From Bradyrhizobium sp. CCGUVB1N3 (GTDB taxonomy: Bacteria; Pseudomonadota; Alphaproteobacteria; Rhizobiales; Xanthobacteraceae), in the NCBI RefSeq assembly GCF_024199925.1, contig NZ_JANADR010000001.1:9675501-9739500 (forward strand): a DNA stretch of 64,000 nt, given 5' to 3'. The notes under the pieces are model-generated. The model had not been told where the DNA came from. It saw only the letters and a program-made list of their open reading frames with translations, and made no database searches. Within the stretch, counting starts at the first letter, position 1. The number at the start of each line of letters is the position of its first letter. The position numbers and the translations under genes were made by a program. This document shows positions 17,647 to 26,965 of the stretch, piece by piece.

Positions 17647-18548
17647 TCGCCTTCATCGACGATCATCGTGGGGCGCATGGGGTCGAGCCGATCTGCAAGG
17701 TCTTGCCGATCGCCCCTTCGACCTACCACGCCCATGTGGCCAGGCGGCGCGATCCTGCCAGGCTGTCGGCGCGCGCCAGGCAGGACGCTACCCTGAAGAT
17801 CGAGGTTCGGCGGGTGTTCGATGAGAACTTCCGGGTCTATGGCGTGCGCAAGGTCTGGCGGCAGCTCGAGCGGGAAGGCTTCGATGTTGCCCGCTGCACG
17901 GTGGCGCGACTGATGCGGGACATGGGTTTGCAAGGAGTCATCCGCGGCAAACCCGTCAAGACCACGATCAGCGACAAGGCCGCGCCATGCCCGCTGGATC
18001 ACGTCAACCGCCAGTTCAGGGCGCCAAGGCCGAACGTTCTTTGGCTCTCCGACTTCACCTATGTCGCGACCTGGACCGGCTTCGTCTACGTCGCCTTCGT
18101 CATCGATGCCTACGCCCGCAGGATCGTGGGGTGGCGGGTCTCGCGCACGGCGCATGCGGGCTTCGTGCTCGATGCGCTGGAACAGGCCCTGCACGATCGC
18201 CGGCCGGTCCATCGCGGCGGGCTCGTGCACCACAGCGACAGGGGCAGCCAATACGTCTCGATCAAATACACCGAGCGTCTGGCTGAAGCTGGTATCGAAC
18301 CTTCTGTCGGCAGCGTCGGGGACTCCTATGACAACGCTCTCGCCGAAACCATCAACGGCCTCTACAAGGCCGAGGTGATCCATCGGCGCGGGCCATGGCG
18401 CAGCTTCGAGTCCGTCGAGTTCGCGACGCTGGAATGGGTGGACTGGTTCAACAACCGAAGGCTCCTCGAGCCCATCGGCAACATCCCGCCGGCCGAAGCC
18501 GAGCAACGCTACTACGCCATGCTGGAACAACCCGCCATGGCGGCATAA
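17643..18548 (+). CDS. IS3-family transposase OrfB (DDE integrase domain)
   Basis: 301 residues. HTH_21 region near residues 40-95 ([20 protein letters not shown]), then the retroviral-integrase-like core with the catalytic triad visible as SDFTYV (first Asp, about 137), HHSDRGSQY (second Asp) and [11 protein letters not shown] (Glu), followed by [10 protein letters not shown]. Full length and intact, so the element may still be active. Confidence 0.95.
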   Translation: MIAFIDDHRGAHGVEPICKVLPIAPSTYHAHVARRRDPARLSARARQDATLKIEVRRVFDENFRVYGVRKVWRQLEREGFDVARCTVARLMRDMGLQGVIRGKPVKTTISDKAAPCPLDHVNRQFRAPRPNVLWLSDFTYVATWTGFVYVAFVIDAYARRIVGWRVSRTAHAGFVLDALEQALHDRRPVHRGGLVHHSDRGSQYVSIKYTERLAEAGIEPSVGSVGDSYDNALAETINGLYKAEVIHRRGPWRSFESVEFATLEWVDWFNNRRLLEPIGNIPPAEAEQRYYAMLEQPAMAA

Positions 18549-18587
18549 CTTAAACCAAATTGCCTCCGGCAAACCCGGGGCGGTTCA

Positions 18588-18954
18588 AGCCAAGGATCTG
18601 CAACTGCGCTGCGTCGCAGCTAAAGCCGCCAATCCAGAAAGGCGCTTTATTGTTGGGATCGCAATGGACGCCGCCGGCGTGAAAGGTTCATCTGAGGATT
18701 TTGTTTTTATGGATACAGCGGGCTGGACCGCTGAAGAAATCCAGAACGCGCAAAAGATGAGAACGGAGCTTGGATATTTCAAGGAGGGGACCGCAATCAT
18801 GTCTCGGCTCTCAGAGGATGAATATCCAGGGAGTCGGCCTGCGGTTGACGTTCCGAAGCTCGCGAATGAGCTATCTAGCCTGACTGTCTCGGAGTCACTC
18901 CAGCTCGCGGCGATGCTTAAGGACAGGTGGGGGCGGTCGGACTCTGCGACCTGA
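18588..18954 (+). pseudogene. 3' fragment of an unidentified gene, 5' end lost at the IS3 junction
   Basis: The frame is open from inside the IS right end. Native residues begin KDLQLRCVAAKAANPERRF and run to a stop at 18952-18954 (about 121 residues); an internal ATG at 18664 could start a 96-residue product. Features: SSEDFVFMDTAGWTAEEIQ, KMRTELGYFKEGTAIMSRL, and a terminal ELSSLTVSESLQLAAMLKDRW helix. Family not recognised. Because no target duplication flanks the IS, this is probably not the missing end of the gene at 16401. Confidence 0.55.
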
Positions 18955-18980
18955 TTTTGCGGTAGTGGGTATTGCGAAAG

Positions 18981-19006
18981 CCCCGCACCGTTTCCGGTGC
19001 GGGGCA
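18981..19006. terminator. Hairpin after the truncated gene, possibly bidirectional terminator
   Basis: Perfect 10-bp stem gccccgcacc / ggtgcggggc with a 6-nt loop, 27 bp past the stop at 18954. No U tract follows on the plus strand; on the minus strand it is followed by tttcgc, so it may instead end the small gene at 19154-19342. Confidence 0.5.
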
Positions 19007-19153
19007 ACCGACTCTGCACCTTGCGGGTCATCAGCTCTCAACGGACTTCGACCACCGGTATGAGGGTGGTTTCCCTTGTCACGCCAGCGTGCCTGGCCGC
19101 TGCTCCGGGAAGGAATCGCACAGAGCCTGGTCGCTCGTTGCGTCAGGCTCCGG

Positions 19154-19342
19154 TCAGGAGCTTCCTTCCTTGCGCTCGCGGATGACGAGCCGGCCATTGG
19201 CGGGTAGGGCGACGAGTTCAACGTTGAACCCCTTGCCGTCGTCGTGAGGCCAGACTCCGCCGATCTTCGTCCAGAACGCACTATCGCCTTCACCGGTCAC
19301 GACGAAGGCCTCGTGACTCGGCTTCTTTGCTTTCGCAGCCAT
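19154..19342 (-). CDS. Small conserved hypothetical protein
   Basis: 62 residues from the ATG at 19342, chosen because gggag lies 6 nt upstream. The sequence SAFWTKIGGVWPHDDGKGFN, followed by VELVALPANGRLVIRERKE, forms a compact predicted beta-rich fold. Very similar short proteins are common on alphaproteobacterial integrative elements and plasmids, often near transfer or partition genes; function unknown. Stands alone between the IS3-damaged region and the Mrr-STAND gene. Confidence 0.7.
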   Translation of the reverse strand: MAAKAKKPSHEAFVVTGEGDSAFWTKIGGVWPHDDGKGFNVELVALPANGRLVIRERKEGSS

Positions 19343-19670
19343 TGCATTCTCCCATTGGTGAGCCGCCAGGGCGAGCCGTCGGGGAGACAAAAACGTTATC
19401 CGCCGGACATGCCGGCAAGCGGGTGGAAGGATGCTTACCTAAGCGCCTTGTTCGGAGAATTTGCAGATGCGAGAAAGCGCTGCCTGACGAGGTGCCGGTG
19501 CAACGGTTTGTAGGACGGTTGTGAGGGAATTGCCGGCCGCGGCACTAGCGGATAGGGGGACGACCATCGTGTTCGCAGGAGGGCGATATTCCTTTCGTCG
19601 GGGCAAGCTCTGCTGAGCTGTCGGCGCTTCAACGCTTTCCTTAATTGTTGGCTTTGCGCTACCCTAGGGT
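19343..19670. other. Gene-free stretch upstream of the split Mrr-STAND gene
   Basis: 328 bp with no coding pattern, repeat or hairpin that I can support. It presumably holds the promoter of the gene starting at 19671. Confidence 0.4.
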
Positions 19671-19770
19671 ATGTCCTACGATTTTTTCAATTTGTCCCCC
19701 GCCGACTTCGAAGACTTAGCCGCTGACCTGGTTGGTCGGGAGCTTGGAATCCGGTTTGAGGTGTTTGCCG

Positions 19771-19779
19771 CAGGCCCGG
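19771..19779. repeat. IS256 target-site duplication, left copy
   Basis: caggcccgg, identical to 21177-21185 directly after the IS right end. Confidence 0.9.
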
Positions 19780-21176
19780 GAGCTATGCGGGAAACTGGGT
19801 GATGACGGACTGAGATAGGCGGCGTATCGAGGCGGGTGTCGAGCCTGCCAGAACCTCTCAAGGAGAGCGATACGCCATGAACGAGACTAGCAATATTGTT
19901 GCCCTTCGTCAGCCCGACGATATCGACGATCCACTGACCAATATTCTGCGAGCTGGTGCTCGGCAACTTCTGGCGCAGGCCGTGGAGGTCGAAGTCGAGA
20001 CGTTTCTTGCCACGGTGAAGGATTTGAAGCTGGCCGACGGGCGCGCCCGTGTCGTGCGACATGGTTACGGCCCGGCGCGGACGATTGCGACCGGCATCGG
20101 CCCGGTCGAAGTGGCGCGGGCAAAGATTCGCGACCGTGGAGCGGCCAGCGATGGCGAGCGGATCCGGTTCAGCTCGGCGATCCTGCCGCTGTGGGCGCGG
20201 CGCACCCGGAGCCTGGATGCGCTGTTGCCGGTGCTGTATCTGCGCGGCATCTCGACCGGCGATTTCCGGGAGGCACTGACGGCCCTGCTGGGCAAGGACG
20301 CGCCAAACCTGTCGCCTGCGGTGGTTTCTCGGCTGACGGCCGAGTGGCAGGGCGAGTACGAGCGCTGGCAGAAGCGCGATCTGTCGGCGCGACGCTACGT
20401 GTATGTGTGGGCCGATGGCGTCTTCCTGCAGGCGCGCATGGAAGACCACGGCGAATGCATGCTGGTGCTGATCGGCGCGACGCCGGAAGGCAAGAAGGAG
20501 CTGATCGGCTTTCAGGTCGGCGTCCGCGAGAGCGCGCAGAGCTGGCGTGAGCTCCTGATCGACGTGAAGCAGCGCGGGTTGCAAATCGCCCCTGAAATTG
20601 CCGTTGGTGACGGCGCGCTCGGCTTCTGGAAGGCGCTTGACGAGATCTGTCCCGGCACGCGGCACCAGCGCTGCTGGGTGCACAAGACCGTCAACGTCCT
20701 GGACAAGGTCCCGCTCTCGGTGCAGGCCAACATGAAGAAGGACCTGCGCGAGGTCTATTGGGCGCCGAACCGGGCGGCCGCCGAAGCGGCGATCGACATC
20801 TTCGCCCAGAAATATCGCGCCAAGTACGGCCGGGCGGTCGAATGCCTCGCCAAGGACCGCGACGCACTGCTGGCCTTCTACGACTTCCCTGCCGAGCATT
20901 GGGATCACTTGCGCACGACCAACCCCATCGAAAGCGTGTTCGCGACCGTGCGGCACAGAACCGTGCGGACGAAAGGATCGCTGTCGGCAACGACCGCCAG
21001 GCTGATGGTGTTCAAGCTGGTTATCGCCGCATCAAAAACCTGGCGGCGGCTCAAAGGCACAAATCAGTTGCCGAAGATCATCGCAGGTGTCAGATTCAAC
21101 GACGGCATCGAGGTCATCCAAATGCCGGCAACCCACGCCGCCTGATCACCTCGTCACCCAAAATTCTGCATAGCTC
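19780..21176. mobile_element. IS256-family insertion sequence
   Basis: 1397 bp. Left end gagctatgcgggaaactggg, right end (reverse complement) gagctatgcagaattttggg: imperfect terminal inverted repeats. A 9-bp target duplication caggcccgg flanks it on both sides, so this insertion is simple and fairly recent. It interrupts the Mrr-STAND gene. Confidence 0.92.
19877..21145 (+). CDS. IS256-family (mutator-type) transposase
   Basis: 422 residues, the normal length. N-terminal region LLAQAVEVEVETFL with the RHGYGPARTI block; catalytic residues are visible as YVWADGVFL (first Asp), AVGDGALGFWKAL (second Asp) and TTNPIESVFATVRHRT (Glu), with the family marker RCWVHKTVNVLDKVP. Intact and apparently functional; preceded by aaggagagcg before the ATG. 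Confidence 0.95.
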   Translation: MNETSNIVALRQPDDIDDPLTNILRAGARQLLAQAVEVEVETFLATVKDLKLADGRARVVRHGYGPARTIATGIGPVEVARAKIRDRGAASDGERIRFSSAILPLWARRTRSLDALLPVLYLRGISTGDFREALTALLGKDAPNLSPAVVSRLTAEWQGEYERWQKRDLSARRYVYVWADGVFLQARMEDHGECMLVLIGATPEGKKELIGFQVGVRESAQSWRELLIDVKQRGLQIAPEIAVGDGALGFWKALDEICPGTRHQRCWVHKTVNVLDKVPLSVQANMKKDLREVYWAPNRAAAEAAIDIFAQKYRAKYGRAVECLAKDRDALLAFYDFPAEHWDHLRTTNPIESVFATVRHRTVRTKGSLSATTARLMVFKLVIAASKTWRRLKGTNQLPKIIAGVRFNDGIEVIQMPATHAA

Positions 21177-23379
21177 CAGGCCCGGATGGGGGAGTAGACG
21201 GTCGACATACCAAAGGCGGAGCCTCCACTGTTCTCCAGGCCAAGCACTATGCGAGGTCGCCCTATACGGCCCTCAAGTCGCAGATGACCCGTGAGCGCGC
21301 ATCGATCGATAAGCTTCGCCCCTCACGGTACATATTGGCCACCTCGTGCTCCATCACTCCGCCCAACAAGGCAGAGCTGAAATCCATCCTCGGCCCTACC
21401 GTCCTGAATGACTCAGATATTAAGGGCCCAGGTGATCTGAACGGACTACTTAGAAGCTTTCCCGACATCGAAAAGGCCCACATCAAGCTCTGGCTCTCAA
21501 GCGCCGCAATGCTTGAACGCCTGGTTCACTCCTCTGCGCACACGTTCAACGCGCTGACGAAAACTGAGATCGAAGCGAAGATTCGGGTATTCGCACCTAA
21601 TCCGAGCTTCGACGAAGCATTGGGCATCCTGGAGAAGAGGCACGTCCTCATCATCTCGGGACCGCCGGGAGTCGGTAAGACGACTTTAGCCGAGATGCTG
21701 GCCTATGCGTATATCGGTAAAGACTGGGAGCTGGTTGCTATTCGTAGCCTGGACGACGGGCTCAAGTTTCTCGATGACACCAAAAAGCAGGTGTTCTTCT
21801 TCGACGATTTTCTGGGCAAGGTTGCCTTGGACAAGCAGGCGCTGGCTCACAAGGATTCTGATCTAGCGCGATTTATCAAGAGAGTCAGAACGTCTGCCAA
21901 TGCACGTTTCATTCTCACAACACGAGCCTACATTTTTGAGGAGGCGCGCCGCGTTTCGGAGCACCTTGCTGATGAACGACTGGACGTCACGAAATACGTT
22001 CTAGATGTCGGGCTTTATACGCGCCGCATCAAAGCGCGCATTCTGTATAACCATCTGCTGATCGCGGGAACGCCCCAAGCCTACATCGCGGCCCTGATTG
22101 ATAGCGGGGGCCTCAAGAAAATTGTCGACCATAAGAACTACAATCCCCGGGTCATCGAGTGGATGACCGACGCGGAGCACATCAAAGACATCGATCCTCT
22201 GTCATACCCCGCAGCGTTCCTGGCCGGCCTCGCGAACCCCTCGGCTCTCTGGGATACTGCCTTCCGCACCCATATATCAAAAGCGTGCCAGCATCTTCTC
22301 TTCACGCTATTTTTCAGCTCGCAGTATGGCGCTCAGATCGCTGAATTAAGGGCCGCGTACGACAGCCTGCACTCGCAGCTCTGTTCTGCGTTTGGCGATT
22401 CATGGAATCCGAAGGACTTTGAAGAGGCGCTGAAGATTCTTGAAGGCGGCTTCATCGCGATCAACAATCAGGCCGTCAATTTCATCAATCCCTCTCTGCG
22501 CGATTATCTGAATGGGTACCTTCAAGATACCTCCATACTTCTGGAGTGTGCGAAAGCTGCGCAGCAGACCGATTGGGCTCGTAACGTCTGGGAATACTCC
22601 AGGGGATCGGATAAAGAAGACAGAAGCAAGCTCGCGCTGGCCTCACTGGATGTCGCCAACGCCTTTAAGACCCTCCCGGTTTGGTCGCGGACACTGAACA
22701 ACGGGATCACCTACATCAGCGCGGTTGGCATTTCGAGTACCGACCGGATAAGCCTGCTTTTGGAATGGTGGTCTGCAACGAAGGATCAGCGGTTCTGGGA
22801 TGTCGCTATCGCACTGGCCGAAGCCCCGATAGAGGGCTTGGACTCATGGCGCGATGGACCAGAAGCGATAGAATTAATTGGCAAGCTCAGAGACGGGTTC
22901 TACTTTGAAGATCTTCCCGATGCTGAAAAGCTTGCGGATCGTATTGAGGTCGCGGCGATCAAAATGATCCGGGGTCCAATAAACATTGACGAGCTAGAAA
23001 AGATCGCTGACGCCATGGAAAATTGGTCGAGCGCGCTCAGCGACGGGATTACTGATGCTTTGGACGCAGCAATACGGGACCAATTTAGGGAGGTTGCAAC
23101 CGCGGTGGCGGACATCGACTCGGAATCAACGCTGAAAGATCACATCGCGTCGCTCAAGAAGCTAGGTGAGCGTGTGGCACTGGAACCGGTGCAGGTGGAA
23201 TTGGCAGTATCTTACGTGGATGATCGAATCAACGAAGTCGCTGAAGCTGCGGAAAATACTCGCTCGTCTTCGCCCGACCTCCGCACGTCTAGAGGGCCTG
23301 AGCAGTTTGATGATGTTGCCCTCAAGGGACTGTTCACCCAGCTTCTCCAGTAGGGAGAAGACGACCCCAAGGCAAAGCG

Positions 23380-25863
23380 CTAGGTCTCGATTTCGACGAC
23401 GTTCTCAATGCCGATTTGAACAGCAACAGGCGTATAGATGTCCACGTTCTCGTCGGGCGTCGAAATCGACACGATCAACGTGTAGCGCGCCTTCTTGTCC
23501 ACACGCTTTTCGGCGGGACGGGTACGCCACCACCCAAGTGTGGGGAGCACGGCGATATGGTTTCGTTGTGCGAGTTCAGCGGCAGAGCCGCGCCAGATGT
23601 TGGAATGTATGGACCCGTTGGTCGGGCCACGGACGCCTAGCTCCCAGCGCCCGGTCTCGCCAGCGTGGGTTTCGTCATAGTCATCCTCGCGATCGTGCGC
23701 GTTGATGCGGAGCTTGAAATCGTCCAGGGTCTCTGTCGCGCGAATAACCCTGAAGCGGAGCCCATGCGAAGGATATCCGTATTTGCGGTCCCAGCCGCGC
23801 TCTCCGGGGCTAGGCTCGACGAAGTACGACAACGTCACGCGCATTTCCACTGGCGTGTCGAACGGCAAGGCAAGCAGCGCGTCGCGCGGCCAAGGCAACT
23901 CGTGAAATTTGATATCCTTAGTCTTGATGGAGCCGTCCCTGTCCTTGAAGAAAGGTTGGAGACTATCCTCCGCAATCAATGTCAAGGCGTTGCCGGCGCT
24001 GTAGAACAAGCGCTCGGGATCAGGCGCTCCATAACCGAACGTGCGGAGCATGCGTTCCGGGTCGAGACGCCCCTGTCTATCTACGGCGCGCGCCCTCATG
24101 GCGTCGGTCCACCTTGCGCTATGGACGAGCAATCCACGGACAGTTTCGGGCGAATAGTCAGGGTAACGAGCCATAACCCGCGCTGCGAGATTGGCCGCCA
24201 GTGCAGCGGCGGCGCTAGTGTCGTGAAACTCCACAAATGGCGCTTCACCAGCCGCGAACTCGTTGCTCGTTGTGAGCAACTGCAACTCGGGCAGAAACAA
24301 AGGATCGCCGTCGCCTGGGGGCCGTCCCATGTTGCCGGCCTCCATGACGATGTCGGGCTTATATGGGGTCTTCGTCGAGCGCGGCCAGGTCATGGACGTT
24401 TTGCTGGAAGGAGCAAGGTCGCCGCGCGACGCCAGCGGATTCCAACCGAAGTTGACATTGTCATCGATGAAAATCCGATCGGTGTAGCCACCGACCGTCA
24501 AGGCGTTCCACGATTGGCCGGGGTCCTCGATCGAGGAGGCCTCGTTGTAGGCAGGATAGTCTCTCCGGGCTTCGGGCGGCGTGTTGCCAGCCGAGAGAAT
24601 GATAAGCCGACGCGTGTCGTTAATGGCGCCATACGCGAGATTGTCGACAGCTGCTGACCATGAAGTGGGCCGGCCTCTCTCGCGAGCCTCCGCCGAAATA
24701 GCCATACAGAATGCCTTCCGGCGAGCGGCGTCGATTTCGAGCCGCGATATGCCCTCGATTGTTACCGCGCCGTAGAGCTCCGGCCGGTGCGGGTCGGGAG
24801 CGTGATAGAGCTTCAGCGATTGGACACCGTGGGTGATCTCTATCGGGCCGCTACCGGCAAAGAGAGGGGTGAGGTCGCCATAGATAGCGAGCCCGGCCAT
24901 TTGCGTGCCATGCCCGTGCCGATGGCTGTCGTGACCGCCCCAACCGGGCTTAAAACCGTCAACGTCAGTTTCAGCGACAATCGGCGCAAGCAGCGGGTGG
25001 GCGCGGTTGACGCCCGTATCTAGTAGCGCGACGACGGGTGAGCCGCCCGGCAAGGCGCCAAGCCGCTGGATGAACGCGGCAGAAAGGGCGTGCTGGTCGG
25101 CGGCCGGCTGCATGGAATAGAAGTCCGCAGTCACCTTCGCTTTGCGGACTTCGGCGATAACGCCGAGGACATCGGAGGACAGCGCGAGCTGTTCGCGTGT
25201 GCCTCGTACAAGCACAACGGTACGATCGATGAACGACAGGTCGTTTGAGATGACCTCATAGCCGAAATTGGGCGCCGCCTCGCGGAGGACCGCGCTCGGC
25301 GAGTTCTCTCCCTGCATCGCCGAGCGAAGCCAGACTTCCCACGTAATAGCGGTGTTGGCTGCTGGATAAAGCTGGGGCGTATCCGTCCAAAGCTCCGAGA
25401 GTGTCGCCAGCTTGATGTTGGTGATGCTTTCGACCAGCTTTCTATTATCGCGCTCATCGCCGTCTTCGGCGTCGCGATACTTCTCGAATTTGCGAAGCAG
25501 AATTTGAATCTTATCGTCGGGGACGTGTATCGTGGCGTAGGTACGAGCCGTTTCTTCGTCGCGCGTAACCGCCAGCAACTGAATTTTGCTGCGGCGTAGG
25601 TCGAGGCTTTCGAAGGCAAGCGGAAAGCCCGGCTCGCTTTCAAAAGTCAGCGTCAGCCCTGGTGATTCATAGAAGCCGTTTCCGACCTGGGTAGGAAAAG
25701 GGCCGCGCGAGTTTTGCGCGGTCTGCAACGCGTTGATGACGGTCGCTGCATGCTGGGCACGGTCACGGTCAGGAGTGTCAAATTTCGGAGACCGACCACG
25801 ATCAGCGGTATAACGCTCCGTTCCCGCAGCGTCGACGAAGAGCAAATGGGGATACCGTGCCAA
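23380..25863 (-). CDS. ietS: Subtilisin-like S8 serine protease of the IetAS defence/stability system
   Basis: 827 residues. The catalytic triad is complete: Asp282 in VVALLDTGVN, His318 in HRHGHGTQMAGL, Ser550 in FHDTSAAAALAA, with the oxyanion Asn427 in LSAGN. About 260 residues precede the protease domain and 230 follow it. There is no signal peptide, so it acts in the cytoplasm. It lies 12 bp downstream of the AAA+ ATPase gene on the same strand. This pair matches IetA/IetS, first described as a plasmid stability/incompatibility-related pair on the Agrobacterium Ti plasmid and later shown to act against phages. The family match comes from domain content and order, not from a search. Confidence 0.85.
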   Translation of the reverse strand: MARYPHLLFVDAAGTERYTADRGRSPKFDTPDRDRAQHAATVINALQTAQNSRGPFPTQVGNGFYESPGLTLTFESEPGFPLAFESLDLRRSKIQLLAVTRDEETARTYATIHVPDDKIQILLRKFEKYRDAEDGDERDNRKLVESITNIKLATLSELWTDTPQLYPAANTAITWEVWLRSAMQGENSPSAVLREAAPNFGYEVISNDLSFIDRTVVLVRGTREQLALSSDVLGVIAEVRKAKVTADFYSMQPAADQHALSAAFIQRLGALPGGSPVVALLDTGVNRAHPLLAPIVAETDVDGFKPGWGGHDSHRHGHGTQMAGLAIYGDLTPLFAGSGPIEITHGVQSLKLYHAPDPHRPELYGAVTIEGISRLEIDAARRKAFCMAISAEARERGRPTSWSAAVDNLAYGAINDTRRLIILSAGNTPPEARRDYPAYNEASSIEDPGQSWNALTVGGYTDRIFIDDNVNFGWNPLASRGDLAPSSKTSMTWPRSTKTPYKPDIVMEAGNMGRPPGDGDPLFLPELQLLTTSNEFAAGEAPFVEFHDTSAAAALAANLAARVMARYPDYSPETVRGLLVHSARWTDAMRARAVDRQGRLDPERMLRTFGYGAPDPERLFYSAGNALTLIAEDSLQPFFKDRDGSIKTKDIKFHELPWPRDALLALPFDTPVEMRVTLSYFVEPSPGERGWDRKYGYPSHGLRFRVIRATETLDDFKLRINAHDREDDYDETHAGETGRWELGVRGPTNGSIHSNIWRGSAAELAQRNHIAVLPTLGWWRTRPAEKRVDKKARYTLIVSISTPDENVDIYTPVAVQIGIENVVEIET

Positions 25864-25875
25864 GCGTTGTCGCTC

Positions 25876-26871
25876 TTACTTGCGGTTGACGTTCCCGTGC
25901 TGCAGGGCCGCCTTGCGCTCATCGATCGCGGAGAAAAGGTCTTTCTGCGTCAATGCATGTCCTTCGATCAACGCGTGTTTGAGCGCGTCTTGCGTCGCGC
26001 GTGTCACATCCGCGTAGCTCAGACCCTTGGCAAACGTCGCGAGCTTGGCCCAATCGATTTTCCCGCTCGTCTTCGCGCCCGCAATCTTGGCTTCAAATGC
26101 AGTACGAATTTCCTTGGTGGTGGGAAGTGAGTATTGAACGATGTCGTCAAAACGACGGAAGAGAGCCTTGTCCAAAATAGTGGGATGGTTCGTCGCAGCA
26201 ATGATCACGCTATCGGAAGCGTCTTGCTCGACCATTTGAAGGAAGCTGTTCACGACGCGGCGTATCTCACCAACGTCGTTGCCGAGACCCCGTTCTGAAC
26301 CAATGCTGTCGAACTCGTCGAATAGATAAACCGCACGCGTCTGCGCAATAGCGTCGAAGATCAACCGCAGTTTGGCGGCGGTCTCGCCCATGTATCGGGT
26401 GATGAGGCGATCGAGACGTACGACGAAAAGGGGCAGGGCGAGTTCACCCGCGATAGCCGATGCGGTCATCGTCTTCCCGGTGCCTGGCGGTCCGACCAGC
26501 AGTAACTTTTTGCGGGGAGCCAGACCGTGGGCGCGAATGTCACGAATGTTTTTGTGCTCACGGACGACGCGATGCAAAATGCTCTTGGTCTTCGCCGTGA
26601 GGACCAGGTCTCCCAAATGGACTTTGGGATAGGTGACGGTGAGTAGATCCGCGATTTCGCCGCGTGGCTTGGCGAGGGGGATCGGCGACGGTCCGGGGCT
26701 TGGGACGCGAGCGCGCGACTGGTCGATCAGTTCGCGGAGTTCTTCGGCCAGCTTGCCATGTCCGACGCGAGCCTCGCTCGCCGCAATCTGCATCGCGATG
26801 GAGTGGAATTGCGCGTCGTCGCCCGCAGCGAAGGCTTTTATGAGCGCTTTGAGCTGATCGGCGCTAGGCAT
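25876..26871 (-). CDS. ietA: AAA+ ATPase of the IetAS system
   Basis: 331 residues from ATG at 26871; a GTG at 26892 would add seven, but homologous proteins start with a similar MPSADQLKALIKAF segment. N-terminal helical region (1-65), then an FtsH/proteasomal-type AAA+ module: Walker A GPPGTGKT (127-134), pore-loop-like ITRYMGET, Walker B VYLFDEFDS (181-189), sensor 1 AATNHP (226-231) and arginine finger FRRFDD (238-243). It probably senses or unfolds a target and controls the protease encoded next to it. The two genes form an operon downstream of the replacement tRNA. Confidence 0.87.
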   Translation of the reverse strand: MPSADQLKALIKAFAAGDDAQFHSIAMQIAASEARVGHGKLAEELRELIDQSRARVPSPGPSPIPLAKPRGEIADLLTVTYPKVHLGDLVLTAKTKSILHRVVREHKNIRDIRAHGLAPRKKLLLVGPPGTGKTMTASAIAGELALPLFVVRLDRLITRYMGETAAKLRLIFDAIAQTRAVYLFDEFDSIGSERGLGNDVGEIRRVVNSFLQMVEQDASDSVIIAATNHPTILDKALFRRFDDIVQYSLPTTKEIRTAFEAKIAGAKTSGKIDWAKLATFAKGLSYADVTRATQDALKHALIEGHALTQKDLFSAIDERKAALQHGNVNRK

Positions 26872-26965
26872 GGGGCATACTTTGTTGGTCACTGACGAGT
26901 CTAAGCGTAGCTTTCAGATTCTGGCAACTAAAAGTGGCAGAGAGGGTATATTTGTCGTTGATAGA

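Larger units (their letters stand above)
17267..18587. mobile_element. IS3-family insertion sequence
   Basis: 1321 bp bounded by 26-bp terminal inverted repeats with one mismatch: the left end starts tgaaccgccacgggtttgcc, the right end (reverse complement) tgaaccgccccgggtttgcc. Ends are TG...CA as usual for IS3. It holds orfA and orfB overlapping by 4 bp. Flanks are tgatat on the left and agccaa on the right, with no 3-5 bp target duplication, so an adjacent deletion or recombination between two copies must have happened after insertion. Confidence 0.9.
19671..23353 (+). pseudogene. Mrr-like nuclease/nSTAND3 NTPase (Avs-type defence protein) split by an IS256 element
   Basis: Removing 19780-21176 and one copy of the 9-bp duplication restores one 758-residue frame. 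The N-terminus MSYDFFNLSPADFEDLAADL leads to the PD-(D/E)xK site of an Mrr-type nuclease: GPDGGVD (Asp37, Asp41) and QAKHY (Gln55-x-Lys57). The NTPase follows: Walker A GPPGVGKT (about 195-202), FFFDDF Walker B (about 241-246), ILTTRAY sensor, and a helical C-terminal sensor region. Fused Mrr nuclease and STAND NTPase is the architecture of Avs-like phage sensors. The IS splits the codon of Asp37. An internal ATG at 21284 could give a 689-residue protein with NTPase but no nuclease. Confidence 0.85.

Noticed and set aside
17385..18572. 395-residue minus-strand frame inside the IS3 element
   Set aside because: Antisense shadow of OrfA/OrfB; composition not protein-like.
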